A stretch of 43,783 nucleotides of DNA from Ruminococcaceae bacterium UBA1767 (GCA_002315505.1 DCGX01000001.1:1-43783), one strand, 5' to 3'. Shown: positions 35,547 through 43,783, counted from the first letter of the stretch. The notes: generated by a model not told the origin, from the letters alone. Translations and numbers: made by a program.

Positions 35547-35577
35547 CAATCCCCGATGTGAATCGGGGATTGTTTTT
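35547..35577. terminator. Terminator of the gyrase-aspS operon
   Basis: CAATCCCCGAT/ATCGGGGATTG, 11 bp (13 if AA/TT ends are counted), loop GTGA, followed by TTTTT. It sits 23 nt after the last stop and touches the end of the convergent 2H-like gene, where it may also act in reverse. Confidence 0.92.
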
Positions 35578-35992
35578 ATGGTTTTAGTATTATTCTTTTA
35601 TCCAGTGTGCACCCTCCGAAAATTCCGCTTATTTCAATTGGTTCAATTTCATTAAAATGAAGGTATCTTGTGTTAACGGCTTTTCCCTCGTCACTGAGCG
35701 AGATGGTAATGTGCGGTGCTTCTAGTTTTGAAAAAAGATCCATAATAATATTATTTTCCGAAAAAACAGAAACACTTACACCTTCATTTACACCATCATT
35801 ACCATAGCCTGTAATCTTTATTTTAATTATTTCACCGAAAATGGAATGATCTATAATTATAGGTTTATAAACAAATGTTATATGAGGATTAATAATATCG
35901 TTTTTTAAATTGTTTTTTCGAATATTTCTAACAGAATTCTGAAATTCAGAATTCTGAAGAAAACACCCGATATAAAGCATGTCATTATCCAT
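35576..35992 (-). CDS. 2H phosphoesterase-like protein
   Basis: 138-aa protein with the two hallmarks of the 2H (LigT-like) fold: H37-I-T39 in NPHITFVYKP and H94-I-T96 in APHITISLS, each at the end of a predicted strand. The stretch between (GEIIKIKITGYGNDGVNEGV) resembles the barrel core of small 2H proteins related to tRNA-ligase phosphodiesterase domains. Members open cyclic or 2'-5' phosphodiester bonds in RNA ends or nucleotides. Start at 35992 after AGGTAGA. A TATAAT at 36034-36029 may give it a weak promoter. It lies 70 nt after the two-TM protein gene, in DNA visibly richer in A and T than the flanks. The family call is my motif reading, not a search. Confidence 0.6.
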   Translation of the reverse strand: MDNDMLYIGCFLQNSEFQNSVRNIRKNNLKNDIINPHITFVYKPIIIDHSIFGEIIKIKITGYGNDGVNEGVSVSVFSENNIIMDLFSKLEAPHITISLSDEGKAVNTRYLHFNEIEPIEISGIFGGCTLDKRIILKP

Positions 35993-36062
35993 ATTATTAT
36001 CTACCTGAAATTCTGATTATTTATTAAAATTATAGTCTGTATAATTAAAATTTATTCAAAAA

Positions 36063-37370
36063 TCATTTTTTCTTCGATTTTATTATTAATAAAAATGTTG
36101 TTAACGAAACTAATCCGATAAAAGCAAAGAATACTATTTGCAAAATCTGCATGGTTTTATTGCATGTTGAGAGATTCTGTATGTTTTCTGCAAAAGAAAC
36201 ACTGTCGGTAAGTGCGGAAAATAATGTGAGAACAGAGAACAGAATAAGAGCAAAATTCAGTTTATCATCTCTTCTTTTTCCCTCTTCTTCGTCAGCTTTT
36301 TTTCGGATTTCGGCAAGTGAAATTAAGGGCTCATGAACATCAGTATACATTTTTTCAAGTTCAAACGATGCTGATAATTTTTCATATAGAATCTGATATT
36401 GAGGAACCTCAGTTACACAAGAGAATACAAAATCTGTTTCAAATTCATAAAGATTGCTTTTGTATTTTTCAAGCTTGTTAAGGTCATTGTTTTCGCCGAT
36501 ACCTATTTGTGTCAGGAAAAGATACAGCACATATTTTTGATGAAGAAGCAATATATACATAAAAAGGTATTGTGAGGTAAAATTGCTGTAGAATGTATTT
36601 TTACTAAATTCCGGATTGTTATGTTGCGGGCAAGACAGACAAACCGCCGCTTCCGAAGATATTCCCCATGTAATATTTTTTGTTAGAGAAAAAATTTCAT
36701 TTTTTTCTTGACTTGGATTACGTATATAGCTGAATCCGTTGCTATAACATCTGCGTAAATAATATAATTCTTTACGATAATCATCTTTAGGCTCAACTTC
36801 GAGATAGGAAAGTACGTTTGCACGTTCGTTAGACGGGAACGAATAAAAGAAAAAATCAAAGTCCTGTGAAAAATGCAAATCTTCAACAATTTTCTTGGAA
36901 ATGTCTAAAAAAGTAATTGACTCGTCTGAACCGTTTTTGTATATATTCTGTCTGGAAACCTTTTTTAAATAGTACTGTGCATTTGCGATTACAAAAGGAT
37001 CATTATCGTTAAAATGAACTTTAAATGCAATAATTCCGACAGATGTGCTGAAATAATACAGATGAATTTCCAATATATTAAACTTGAACTCTTTTTTTAT
37101 TTCATTATCATTGTAATAACATTTGAATTGACCAATATATTGAGAAATTTTCCGGCTGTTATTGTTTAAAATAAAATGACAGCATCTGCTGGGCTTGTTA
37201 CCTGTTTCATGGATTTTATCGGCAACATATTTAAGCATATATTTAATATTTTCATTTACTTTTATCCAGTCATTACTACATTCAAGCGCATTAATTAATT
37301 CACGATAATTATCTGGATCACCACATGAAAATGGAATAAAAAAATATGATGTGTTAGTAAAATGTTCCAT
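36063..37370 (-). CDS. Large protein with two C-terminal membrane segments (CorA-like topology)
   Basis: Unrecognised 435-aa protein. Residues 1-300 look soluble, rich in Tyr, Phe and Asn, with two cysteine pairs (SRCCHF and VCLSCPQH). Residues about 300-365 are helical and charged (EFETDFVF; EIRKKADEEEGKRRDD). Two membrane segments follow near 372-394 and 411-430, and it ends KSKKK. A long cytoplasmic part, a helix and a C-terminal hairpin of two membrane segments recall CorA channels, but the GMN motif is absent. Codon use and base composition look more AT-rich than the neighbours, suggesting transfer. GAAGGAG precedes the start; it is 40 nt behind the FAD oxidoreductase gene and followed by the 2H-like gene. 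Confidence 0.65.
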   Translation of the reverse strand: MEHFTNTSYFFIPFSCGDPDNYRELINALECSNDWIKVNENIKYMLKYVADKIHETGNKPSRCCHFILNNNSRKISQYIGQFKCYYNDNEIKKEFKFNILEIHLYYFSTSVGIIAFKVHFNDNDPFVIANAQYYLKKVSRQNIYKNGSDESITFLDISKKIVEDLHFSQDFDFFFYSFPSNERANVLSYLEVEPKDDYRKELYYLRRCYSNGFSYIRNPSQEKNEIFSLTKNITWGISSEAAVCLSCPQHNNPEFSKNTFYSNFTSQYLFMYILLLHQKYVLYLFLTQIGIGENNDLNKLEKYKSNLYEFETDFVFSCVTEVPQYQILYEKLSASFELEKMYTDVHEPLISLAEIRKKADEEEGKRRDDKLNFALILFSVLTLFSALTDSVSFAENIQNLSTCNKTMQILQIVFFAFIGLVSLTTFLLIIKSKKK

Positions 37371-37410
37371 ATTATTTCTCCTTCAAGTGTTTTTACAAAT
37401 GGGATACTGA

Positions 37411-39012
37411 TTAAAACTCATCATTCAGCACAGCGTGTGCACATCGTATGCCGTCAACTGCGGCGGATACAATTCCACCTGCATAGCCTGCGCCTTCACC
37501 GCAGGGATAAAGTCCACGGACCTTTAACGTCTGATAGAATTCATCACGAAGAATTCTGACAGGGGAGGATGACCTTGTTTCGGGTGCGGTAAGTACCGCA
37601 TCGGGCAGGTCAAAGCCTTTGAGCTGATTACCCATTTTTACTATCGCATCAGCCATTGTGTCGGTAACCTTTTTCGGTAAAACCTCACGAATGTCACACA
37701 TTTTAACACCTGTTGCACAGGTAGGATTTACACTACCGAGCGAAGTTGATTTCACGTTTTGCAGGAAATCACCGACTAACTGAGCAGGAGCAGTGAAATC
37801 ACCGCCACCGCATTTGAATGCTTTTTCTTCTATTTCACGCTGAAGAACGAAGCCCGCAAGCGGATGTTCGCTACCGAAATCCTCCGGCTCAACACCGACT
37901 AAAAGTGCAGAGTTTGAGTTCTCGCCATCACGGGCAAAATTACTCATTCCGTTTACAACTACTCCGCCTTCCTCACTTGCGGCGGCAACAACAGTACCGC
38001 CCGGACACATACAAAATGTATACGCTCCTCTGCCGTGAGGCGGATGACAGGATAATTTATAGTCAGCCGCACCGAGTGCAGGATGTCCTGCGAAGCTGCC
38101 GTATTGTGCAGTGTCAATCATTTTTCTCGGATGCTCAATTCTTGCACCGACCGAGAAAGGCTTCTGCATAATGTCAAGACCTTTGTTGTAAAGCATCTCG
38201 ACAGTATCCTTTGCCGAGTGGCCGATTGCCATAATCACGCTGTCGGTTTCAAGGTCAATCAATTCGCCTTTTTCGTTTTTGTATGTTATTCCGTGAACAA
38301 CTCCGTTTGCGATAATAACATTTGTAAGCTGACAAGAAAAAAGAACATCACCGCCGAGATTTTTAATCTCTTTACGGATGTTTTTTACAACCTGACAGAG
38401 CTTATCTGTACCGATATGCGGTCTCCATGAGTATAGAATTTCTTCGGGAGCACCGAATTCAACAAAATCGAGGAATACTTTTCTGCAGAGCTTATCTTTA
38501 ATTCCTGTTGTCAGCTTGCCGTCAGAAAATGTGCCTGCACCGCCCTCACCGAATTGAACGTTTGACGTTTCATCAATCTTTTTAGTTTCCCAGAAACGAT
38601 TTACGTCCTTTGTTCTTTGGTCAACATCACGTCCACGCTCAAGCACAATAGGACGAAGTCCTGCTCTTGCGAGAGTAAGACCTGCCCACATACCACCGGG
38701 ACCGAATCCGACAACAATAGGTCGAAGATTACTTTTTCGTTTGTTTTCCGGCATAATGTATGTGAAAGGCTCGGTTAAAGTTGCTTTCTTGCATTTACTT
38801 TTATTGAGTATTAACTGTTCATCGCCATCAACAGTAACATCAACGCTGTAGACGAAAAAAAGATTATCCTTCTTCCTTGAATCGAGTGATTTTCGCATGA
38901 TTTCAAGTGATTTAATTGTGTGCTTCGGGCAACGCAATGCCTTTGCGGCGGCAGAAAGAATATCATCTTCTGTGCATTCAAGCGGTAATTTAAGCTCGTT
39001 AATTCTAATCAT
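37411..39012 (-). CDS. FAD-dependent oxidoreductase (COG2509-like)
   Basis: 533-aa flavoprotein. About 95 N-terminal residues form a small alpha/beta domain (RKSLDSRKKDNLFFVYSVDV). The FAD-binding site is VGFGPGGMWAGLTLARAG, followed by VLERG, then QFGEGGAGTFSDGKL and a CxCPGG motif (TFCMCPGGTVVAAA). A second dinucleotide-like motif near the end reads GLYPCGEGAGYAGGIVSAA. This family is widespread in Firmicutes as an uncharacterised FAD dehydrogenase. It follows a terminator, so it probably has its own promoter, which I could not define. Confidence 0.9.
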   Translation of the reverse strand: MIRINELKLPLECTEDDILSAAAKALRCPKHTIKSLEIMRKSLDSRKKDNLFFVYSVDVTVDGDEQLILNKSKCKKATLTEPFTYIMPENKRKSNLRPIVVGFGPGGMWAGLTLARAGLRPIVLERGRDVDQRTKDVNRFWETKKIDETSNVQFGEGGAGTFSDGKLTTGIKDKLCRKVFLDFVEFGAPEEILYSWRPHIGTDKLCQVVKNIRKEIKNLGGDVLFSCQLTNVIIANGVVHGITYKNEKGELIDLETDSVIMAIGHSAKDTVEMLYNKGLDIMQKPFSVGARIEHPRKMIDTAQYGSFAGHPALGAADYKLSCHPPHGRGAYTFCMCPGGTVVAAASEEGGVVVNGMSNFARDGENSNSALLVGVEPEDFGSEHPLAGFVLQREIEEKAFKCGGGDFTAPAQLVGDFLQNVKSTSLGSVNPTCATGVKMCDIREVLPKKVTDTMADAIVKMGNQLKGFDLPDAVLTAPETRSSSPVRILRDEFYQTLKVRGLYPCGEGAGYAGGIVSAAVDGIRCAHAVLNDEF

Positions 39013-39028
39013 AAAATCTTCCTAAAAC

Positions 39029-39054
39029 AAGGGACTGCCGAAAGACAGCCCCTT
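39029..39054 (-). terminator. Terminator of the ftsEX-hydrolase operon
   Basis: On the minus strand AAGGGGCTGTC pairs with GGCAGTCCCTT (11 bp with two wobble pairs), loop TTTC, followed by TGTTTTA. Confidence 0.75.
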
Positions 39055-39059
39055 AAAAT

Positions 39060-40373
39060 TTAACCTTTTGATATATAGTTGTAAGGATTAACCTTTTCAC
39101 CATTATATCGGATTTCAAAATGTACATGAGGTCCTGTTGCATATCCGGACGCACCGATATATGCGATAACCTGTCCTTGTTTAACGTACTGTCCGTACGA
39201 GGCGGCAAGCGAACTGCAATGACCGTAAAGCGAAACAAATCCGTCACCATGGTCAATCATAATGTAGTTACCATAACCGCCGGACATATAGTCGGTTAAA
39301 ATAACCGTGCCTGCTCTTGTTGCAACCAATGGTTTACCGTAAGCCGCAGAACAAGTAATATCAAGTCCGCTGTGATACTTTGTAACACCTGTAGCAGGGT
39401 CACTTCTGTATCCGTAAGACGAGCTTACATAAGAAGTCGAATCAGGAACAGGCCACATCCAGCCGCCGGAAACATTTCCATTAATAATTTTATCACTCGA
39501 TGAATTGCTACCGGAATTATTCTGACTTGCTTTTTTGGCGTTGTTAATAGCGTTCTGAATCTGTCTTTCAAGGCTTTCCATAGTTTCGTTGTATTCTTCA
39601 ACTGAAACATTAAGCTCTTGCGTTTCGTAGTTGATAGATTTTAATTTTTCTTCAACCTCGGCAGATTTGGCTTCTATGCTTTCCTGCGTTGAGTTAAGCT
39701 CATTTTCAACAACCTGCAGGTCTGACTTTTTGCCCTCAAGAACAACCTTCTGTCCCTGAAGCTCTGTTTTGCTTTCCTCAAGCTGTTTCTGCATCGCTTC
39801 AATGGAAGCAATTTCATCATTAAGGTCATCGACAAGCTTCTGGTCACTCTGAGTAACTCTCTTGAAAAGCTCTACTCGATTGAGGAAATTCGCAACATTT
39901 GATGAATTAGTGAACATCTCAAGAATAGTTGTATCACCGGCCATATAGTTGGCACGCATTCTTTGACAGAAGAGCTGAACAGTAGCATCAATTTCCTGAT
40001 TTTTTTCTTCGATATCAGCATTCAACTGGTCAATCTGACTGTTCAAATCGGCAATCTTAGCTTCAGCCTCATCAATCTGTGCTGAAACACCCTGTTTCTG
40101 TGACTGGATATTTTCAAGCTGTTCACTTAACTGGCTTAACTGCTGATTAAGAGCATCAATTATTTTTTCTTGTCCTGCTTTTTCTTTTTCAAGCTCGGAA
40201 ATTCGTTTTTCGCTGTCGCTGACCTTCTGCTCAAGTGAGGAATACTTTTCCTTAAGCTGGTCAACGCTTTCTGCGGAGGCTTTCGGTGTATAGAAAAATG
40301 TGCTGACAGCAACGAGTGACAAGCACATTGCTATTGCGAGAATGTTTTTGAGGGTGTTATTCAGCTTCATCAT
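39060..40373 (-). CDS. Secreted M23 peptidoglycan hydrolase with coiled coil (FtsEX partner)
   Basis: 437-aa exported cell-wall hydrolase. A signal peptide (residues 1-34, ending KASA) leads into about 250 residues of heptad coiled coil (QLKEKYSSLEQKVSDSEKRI and onwards), then a Ser/Asn-rich linker and a C-terminal M23 domain with H and D in YHSGLDITC and the HVHFEIRYNG pair. Family knowledge: FtsEX activates such coiled-coil hydrolases (EnvC, PcsB, CwlO) from across the membrane. GGAGGTG before the ATG at 40373 decides the start; it overlaps ftsX by 17 nt. Confidence 0.9.
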   Translation of the reverse strand: MMKLNNTLKNILAIAMCLSLVAVSTFFYTPKASAESVDQLKEKYSSLEQKVSDSEKRISELEKEKAGQEKIIDALNQQLSQLSEQLENIQSQKQGVSAQIDEAEAKIADLNSQIDQLNADIEEKNQEIDATVQLFCQRMRANYMAGDTTILEMFTNSSNVANFLNRVELFKRVTQSDQKLVDDLNDEIASIEAMQKQLEESKTELQGQKVVLEGKKSDLQVVENELNSTQESIEAKSAEVEEKLKSINYETQELNVSVEEYNETMESLERQIQNAINNAKKASQNNSGSNSSSDKIINGNVSGGWMWPVPDSTSYVSSSYGYRSDPATGVTKYHSGLDITCSAAYGKPLVATRAGTVILTDYMSGGYGNYIMIDHGDGFVSLYGHCSSLAASYGQYVKQGQVIAYIGASGYATGPHVHFEIRYNGEKVNPYNYISKG

Positions 40374-41283
40374 AAACAACACCTCCACGCTCTCTGAGGT
40401 ATTTCTGAATAGAAATTATACTTCCTATTCCACCGGACATAACGCCGATTACAATAAATGCAGCGAGAAGATACAAAATATAGCTTCTGAACGGAACAAG
40501 TGCAAAATCCTTGCTGAAGAGAGTAAACATTGTCGAAACTGTCGGCGCAAGCAGACGATATATTCCTGCAACAGCACCTAATGAAATCAATCCCGAAAGA
40601 GCACCTAACAGCATACCCTCAATAAGGAAAGGCCAGCGGATAAACCAGTTAGTAGCACCAACTGACTTCATTATGTTGATTTCGAGTCTGCGTGTGAACA
40701 TAGTGATTCGCACTGTGTTTGCAATAATAAACAGTGAGATAATGAGCAAGACTGCGATAATTCCGACACTTATGTATGTAACAACCTGTCTTATCTGAGC
40801 AAGAGTTGTGGCAATATCTCTGTTGTCACGAATGCTGAAAACATTGTCAATCTGTTTAAGCTCATCAACGGTGGTGTCGAATTTGTTCATATCGGTAACA
40901 GAAACCTTAAACATATCGGGAAGCGGATTTTCATAGCCTTCGAAATATGTTGCGGCAGAGCCAAGCTCTTTTAATTCTGCCTGATAAGCCGTGTCTTTGT
41001 CAACAAATTCGATATTTCCGACATACTGAAGCTTAATCATTTCCTGCTTAACAGTGTCAATCTGTTCCTGCGATACGTCATCTTCAAGGTAAACCATAAC
41101 AACATTCTGACTTTCAATTTCCGTCATAACCTTTTCAACGTTTACAAGAACCATAAAAGCAGAGCCTATCATAACAAGACAGGACATCAATACGGCGATT
41201 GAAGCGATAGACATCAATCTGTTAACCCATACGTTACGGAAACCTTCTTTAGTAAGATAGCCTAAACCGGCACGTTTTTTCAT
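40357..41283 (-). CDS. ftsX: Cell division protein FtsX
   Basis: Membrane subunit of the FtsEX complex (308 aa). A first membrane segment (about 23-45) is followed by an extracellular domain (about 50-160; NVVMVYLEDDVSQEQIDTV, then ELGSAATYFEGYENPLPDMF) and three C-terminal segments, with the family loop RRLEINIMKSVGATNWFIRWPF between them. It senses or transmits division state to the hydrolase encoded next. It overlaps ftsE by 4 nt (ATGA). Confidence 0.95.
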   Translation of the reverse strand: MKKRAGLGYLTKEGFRNVWVNRLMSIASIAVLMSCLVMIGSAFMVLVNVEKVMTEIESQNVVMVYLEDDVSQEQIDTVKQEMIKLQYVGNIEFVDKDTAYQAELKELGSAATYFEGYENPLPDMFKVSVTDMNKFDTTVDELKQIDNVFSIRDNRDIATTLAQIRQVVTYISVGIIAVLLIISLFIIANTVRITMFTRRLEINIMKSVGATNWFIRWPFLIEGMLLGALSGLISLGAVAGIYRLLAPTVSTMFTLFSKDFALVPFRSYILYLLAAFIVIGVMSGGIGSIISIQKYLRERGGVVYDEAE

Positions 41284-42167
41284 GATTCGTCACCGCCTTC
41301 CGCATCGTCTTTTTCAAGGTACACACGGTAAGATTCGGTGTCACCGATAATTGCGTTAAGAAAATCGTCATCGCTCTTTTCCTCGGGCAGAGCTTCGTCC
41401 TCTGACTCTTCTGCGACAGGTGTTTCGGTAAATTTGCTTTCAATTTCTTCCTTTTTGGCAACATTAAGGTGCGAAGAGCTCTGAACCGGCAAATCCGAAA
41501 CCTGTACGTTTCCGTCAACAACGATTTCACCGCCGTCAAGCATAATAACTCTCTTGTCGAATTTCTCAACAAGGTCATGTGCATGAGTTACCATAATAAC
41601 GGTAGTACCTGCATCATTAAGACGAGTGAGCAACTCTACGATTTCATAGGACATCTGAGGGTCAACGTTACCTGTAGGCTCGTCGGCAATGATTATGTTT
41701 GCGTTGTTTGCAAGTGCTCTTGCCAGCGAAACACGCTGCTGCTCACCGCCTGAAAGCTCTGTTGGCTTGCATTTTACCTTGGCGGAAAGACCGACGAGGT
41801 TAATGAGGTATGCGACTCTCTTTTTAATATCTTTTTCTTTTGCGCCGACAACACGCATCGCAAACGCAATGTTGTCATAGACAGTCATATTCGGAATAAG
41901 TCTGAAATCCTGGAAAACAATTCCCATATTTCTTCTGAAGTAGGGGATTTTTCTCTTCTTGAGTTCGTTTAAGTTTATTCCGTTGACAACGATTGTACCG
42001 TTCGTGGGAACTTCCTCACGCATCATCAACTTGATGAAGGTACTTTTACCTGCACCGGAAGCACCGACAATGAAAACAAATTCACCCTTGTCGATGTGAA
42101 TATTGATGTTTTGCAGTGCTTTAGTACCGTTGTCGTAAACTTTAGATACATTTTTAAAATCTATCAT
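41280..42167 (-). CDS. ftsE: Cell division ATP-binding protein FtsE with an acidic C-terminal tail
   Basis: ABC ATPase of FtsEX (295 aa). Walker A GASGAGKST, Q-loop FQDF, signature LSGGEQQRVSLARAL, Walker B NIIIADEPTG, H-loop VTHAHD. Most FtsE proteins end near residue 225; here about 70 more residues follow, very rich in Glu, Asp and Ser. The ATG at 42167 is chosen from the Walker-domain start (MIDFKNVSKVYD) and an AAGGT site; a longer frame overlaps the regulator gene. It lies 10 nt after that gene. Confidence 0.95.
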   Translation of the reverse strand: MIDFKNVSKVYDNGTKALQNINIHIDKGEFVFIVGASGAGKSTFIKLMMREEVPTNGTIVVNGINLNELKKRKIPYFRRNMGIVFQDFRLIPNMTVYDNIAFAMRVVGAKEKDIKKRVAYLINLVGLSAKVKCKPTELSGGEQQRVSLARALANNANIIIADEPTGNVDPQMSYEIVELLTRLNDAGTTVIMVTHAHDLVEKFDKRVIMLDGGEIVVDGNVQVSDLPVQSSSHLNVAKKEEIESKFTETPVAEESEDEALPEEKSDDDFLNAIIGDTESYRVYLEKDDAEGGDES

Positions 42168-42177
42168 ATATTTTACC

Positions 42178-43266
42178 TTAGTACTTAATCGGGTTTGCAT
42201 CAAGATATTTCTTAACCATGAGAGCTACCTTGAATACGATAGCATCATCGAACTCTCTCAGGTCAAGACCTGTGAGCTTCTTGATTTTCTCAAGACGATA
42301 AACAAGAGTATTACGATGAACGAAGAGCTTTCTTGATGTTTCACTTACGTTAAGATTATTTTCAAAGAATTTCTGAATTGTGAAAAGTGTTTCGGGGTCT
42401 AAGCTGTCGATAGAGCCACGCTTGAATACTTCGTGAAGGAACATTTCACAGAGTGTTGTAGGAAGCTGATAAATAAGTCTTGCGATACCGAGGCTGTCAT
42501 AGCTGACGATGGCTTTTTCTGTGTCGAAAAACTTACCAACCTCAAGGGCAACCTGAGCTTCCTTGAATGAACGTGCAAGCTCCTTGATGCCTGAAACGGT
42601 TGAACCGATACCGATGAAAGCATGAACATAAAGGTCTGTTGAAAGAGTGTCGGCGATTGAACGGGCAAGCTTTTCAAGGTCTTTTGATTCGATGCTTGAT
42701 TTTACTTCCTTGATAAGAGCAATGTCTGTTTCGTTGATATTAACGATGAAATCCTTTGTCTTATCAGGGAAAAGATTCTGAATAACGTCATAAGCGACAG
42801 CATCTGTCTGTCCCGGAATTCTGATAAGAACAACAGAACGTGAAACATCGTTGTTGAAACGAAGCTCTCTTGCCTTGAGATAAATATCACCCGGGAGGAT
42901 GTTGTCAAGAATAACATTCTTAATAAAATTATTTCTGTCGTATTTTTCATCAAAAAACTGCTTGAGATTTGTCAAAGCAACGGCTGTAATTTCAACATAT
43001 TTTGTTGCGAGCTCGTCTGTTCCGTCGATGAAGACAGCGTATTCCGGATGAATTGGATTGCCGAAGGTTTTGAAAACGCATCCGCTGATAATGCTTGTCT
43101 CGGAAGCCTCAAATGCATGAGCAACCAAATCAGGGTTGATTGTTTCACCGATTCTGCCAAGTTCACTACAGGAAACTATTGAGCCGTTTTCATCAACAAT
43201 ACCGATAGTTCTGTCAATAGTACCTTTGAGCTGATGAATAACGCCCTGGAATAATCTGTTAGACAT
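42178..43266 (-). CDS. CdaR/PucR-type transcriptional regulator
   Basis: 362-aa regulator. The N-terminal region (LFQGVIHQLKGTIDRTIGIV) resembles sugar-diacid recognition or related sensor domains. The C-terminus is the PucR-type helix-turn-helix (NLNVSETSRKLFVHRNTLVY, then RLEKIKKLTGLDLR). AAAGGAGT lies 6 nt before the ATG at 43266; the frame extends further but without a ribosome site. Its place directly before ftsE, 10 nt apart, suggests it is co-expressed with and may control wall-remodelling genes; the ligand is unknown. Confidence 0.85.
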   Translation of the reverse strand: MSNRLFQGVIHQLKGTIDRTIGIVDENGSIVSCSELGRIGETINPDLVAHAFEASETSIISGCVFKTFGNPIHPEYAVFIDGTDELATKYVEITAVALTNLKQFFDEKYDRNNFIKNVILDNILPGDIYLKARELRFNNDVSRSVVLIRIPGQTDAVAYDVIQNLFPDKTKDFIVNINETDIALIKEVKSSIESKDLEKLARSIADTLSTDLYVHAFIGIGSTVSGIKELARSFKEAQVALEVGKFFDTEKAIVSYDSLGIARLIYQLPTTLCEMFLHEVFKRGSIDSLDPETLFTIQKFFENNLNVSETSRKLFVHRNTLVYRLEKIKKLTGLDLREFDDAIVFKVALMVKKYLDANPIKY

Positions 43267-43363
43267 AGAATGACTCCTTTTAACTTTTAGATTGTGTGCA
43301 CGTTTCGCACAATTCAATCGATTGATTTATGTATTTATACAAAATGCCATATTAAACATATAC

Positions 43364-43392
43364 ATTTTACACAATTTTTTTAAAATTTGCAA
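43364..43392 (-). promoter_or_regulatory. Promoter of the regulator-ftsEX operon
   Basis: Minus-strand TTGCAA (43392-43387), 17-nt spacer and TAAAAT (43369-43364). Leader of about 90 nt. Confidence 0.55.
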
Positions 43393-43592
43393 GTGTTTTT
43401 GTAGATTTATTAAAATATTTTTTCAAAAATCGAGTTTTTTTGCCTGTTTTTTATAGAATATGAACAAATACAAAAGCATTATTTATGAAAAAAACTATTG
43501 TGAAAAATAACGATTAATATCAAAATATCAGTGTTTACAGGTGTTTCAGATGAGATTTATTACTATATATAGTCATTTTACACAAAAGAAAA

Positions 43593-43610
43593 CCGCCGTA
43601 AAAACGGCGG
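43593..43610 (-). terminator. Terminator after the DUF896 gene
   Basis: CCGCCGT/ACGGCGG, 7 bp, with a TTTT loop, followed on the minus strand by TTTTCTTTTG, 8 nt after the stop codon. Confidence 0.85.
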
Positions 43611-43618
43611 AAAATAAT

Positions 43619-43783
43619 CTATTTTGTTTTTTTATTGAGCTTATGCTTGTTTCCATTATCATCCAGGACACGGATGCTTTCAAGCTGTGAAACAAGACTT
43701 CTTTTGTAGGCTGCAATGTACTGCTTGCGAAGCTCTGCCTGCTCTTTGAGTTCATCTTCGCTGAGCGGTTCAACCTTTGATTT
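43619..43783 (-). CDS. DUF896 (YnzC-like) protein, C-terminal part
   Basis: The last 54 residues of a gene that begins beyond the right edge. The pattern PLSEDELKEQAELRKQYI followed by LVSQLESIRVLDDNG matches DUF896: E-rich start, a conserved LRxxYI helix and an I-x-V-x-D-x-x-G ending. These are small cytoplasmic helical proteins of unclear function; B. subtilis YnzC is the reference. A terminator follows. A longer open frame on the same strand in this stretch is a shadow. Confidence 0.8.
   Translation of the reverse strand, partial: KSKVEPLSEDELKEQAELRKQYIAAYKRSLVSQLESIRVLDDNGNKHKLNKKTK

Larger units (their letters stand above)
43267..43618. other. AT-rich intergenic region with leader palindromes
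   Basis: No gene found in these 352 bases. The part nearest the regulator gene holds its promoter (43364-43392), a perfect 12-bp palindrome TCAATCGATTGA (43314-43325) in the leader, and a TGTGC/GCACA repeat (about 43295-43310) that might be an operator for self-control. Between 43393 and 43590 there is only low-complexity A/T-rich sequence. Confidence 0.5.

Noticed and set aside
43573..43773. 66-aa minus-strand frame at the right edge
   Set aside because: It is out of frame with the DUF896 C-terminus, crosses the terminator hairpin, and has no family resemblance.
1..43783. CRISPR arrays, tRNA and rRNA genes, insertion sequences
   Set aside because: No regular repeat-spacer pattern, no tRNA cloverleaf with TTCGA-type arm, no rRNA signature and no transposase frame were found on reading; a computed scan would be needed to exclude short tRNA-like remnants.

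Overview
ORGANISM. The window looks like chromosome of a low-to-moderate GC Gram-positive member of the Clostridia, most like the gut Oscillospiraceae/Ruminococcaceae. Supporting signs are a DnaD-like protein beside a DnaI/DnaC-type helicase loader, a YwiB-like (DUF1934) gene joined to argS, a DUF896 (YnzC-like) protein, a CdaR/PucR-type regulator upstream of ftsEX, a DinR/LexA-type SOS box (CGAAC-N4-GTTC), and strong AGGAGG-like ribosome binding sites. This is inference from gene families; no rRNA or tRNA gene is present to place it more exactly. LAYOUT. (a) 1-1.7 kb: a hairpin-rich non-coding stretch followed by an orphan tyrosine recombinase, probably the edge or remnant of a mobile element. 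(b) 1.7-7.3 kb, minus strand: a tight operon reading dnaD-like, helicase loader, tex, rlmD. (c) 7.5-9.7 kb, plus strand: a CorC/HlyC membrane protein and a catalytically degenerate polysaccharide-deacetylase homologue. (d) 9.7-14.65 kb: a compact phage-derived module. A self-cleaving (S24) repressor is read leftward. Reading rightward is a seven-gene operon in which every gene overlaps the next. It encodes a sigma-region-4/XRE fusion regulator, a coiled-coil protein, an M14 peptidase with a phage-tail-like N-terminus, a 57-aa protein, an M23-SH3 endolysin, a membrane/coiled-coil protein and an SPP1-type holin. Its promoter has an SOS box placed exactly between the -35 and -10. No capsid, terminase, portal or tail-tube gene is present. 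This looks like a DNA-damage-inducible lysis cassette and is the most interesting part of the window. (e) 14.65-22.5 kb, minus strand: a small-export-family membrane protein with a Nudix hydrolase, an iron alcohol dehydrogenase, and the operon ddl, ywiB-like, argS, DUF2079. (f) 22.7-35.5 kb, plus strand: a ten-gene operon reading unknown, gyrB, gyrA, mgsA, a DUF6056-like membrane protein, a zinc-ribbon membrane protein, hisS, aspS and two sugar-phosphate isomerase-like genes, closed by a strong terminator. (g) 35.6-39.0 kb, minus strand: a FAD oxidoreductase followed by an AT-rich pair, a two-TM membrane protein and a 2H-phosphoesterase-like protein. This pair is a candidate nucleotide-signalling or defence unit. 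(h) 39.06-43.3 kb, minus strand: a CdaR-like regulator, ftsE, ftsX and a secreted coiled-coil M23 hydrolase, together the FtsEX cell-wall hydrolysis complex. (i) The last 165 bases hold the C-terminal part of a DUF896 protein. HOW IT FITS. Most of the window is housekeeping: replication initiation, gyrase, aminoacyl-tRNA synthetases and peptidoglycan synthesis and remodelling. Regions (a), (d) and the 35.6-37.4 kb pair look like accessory insertions.
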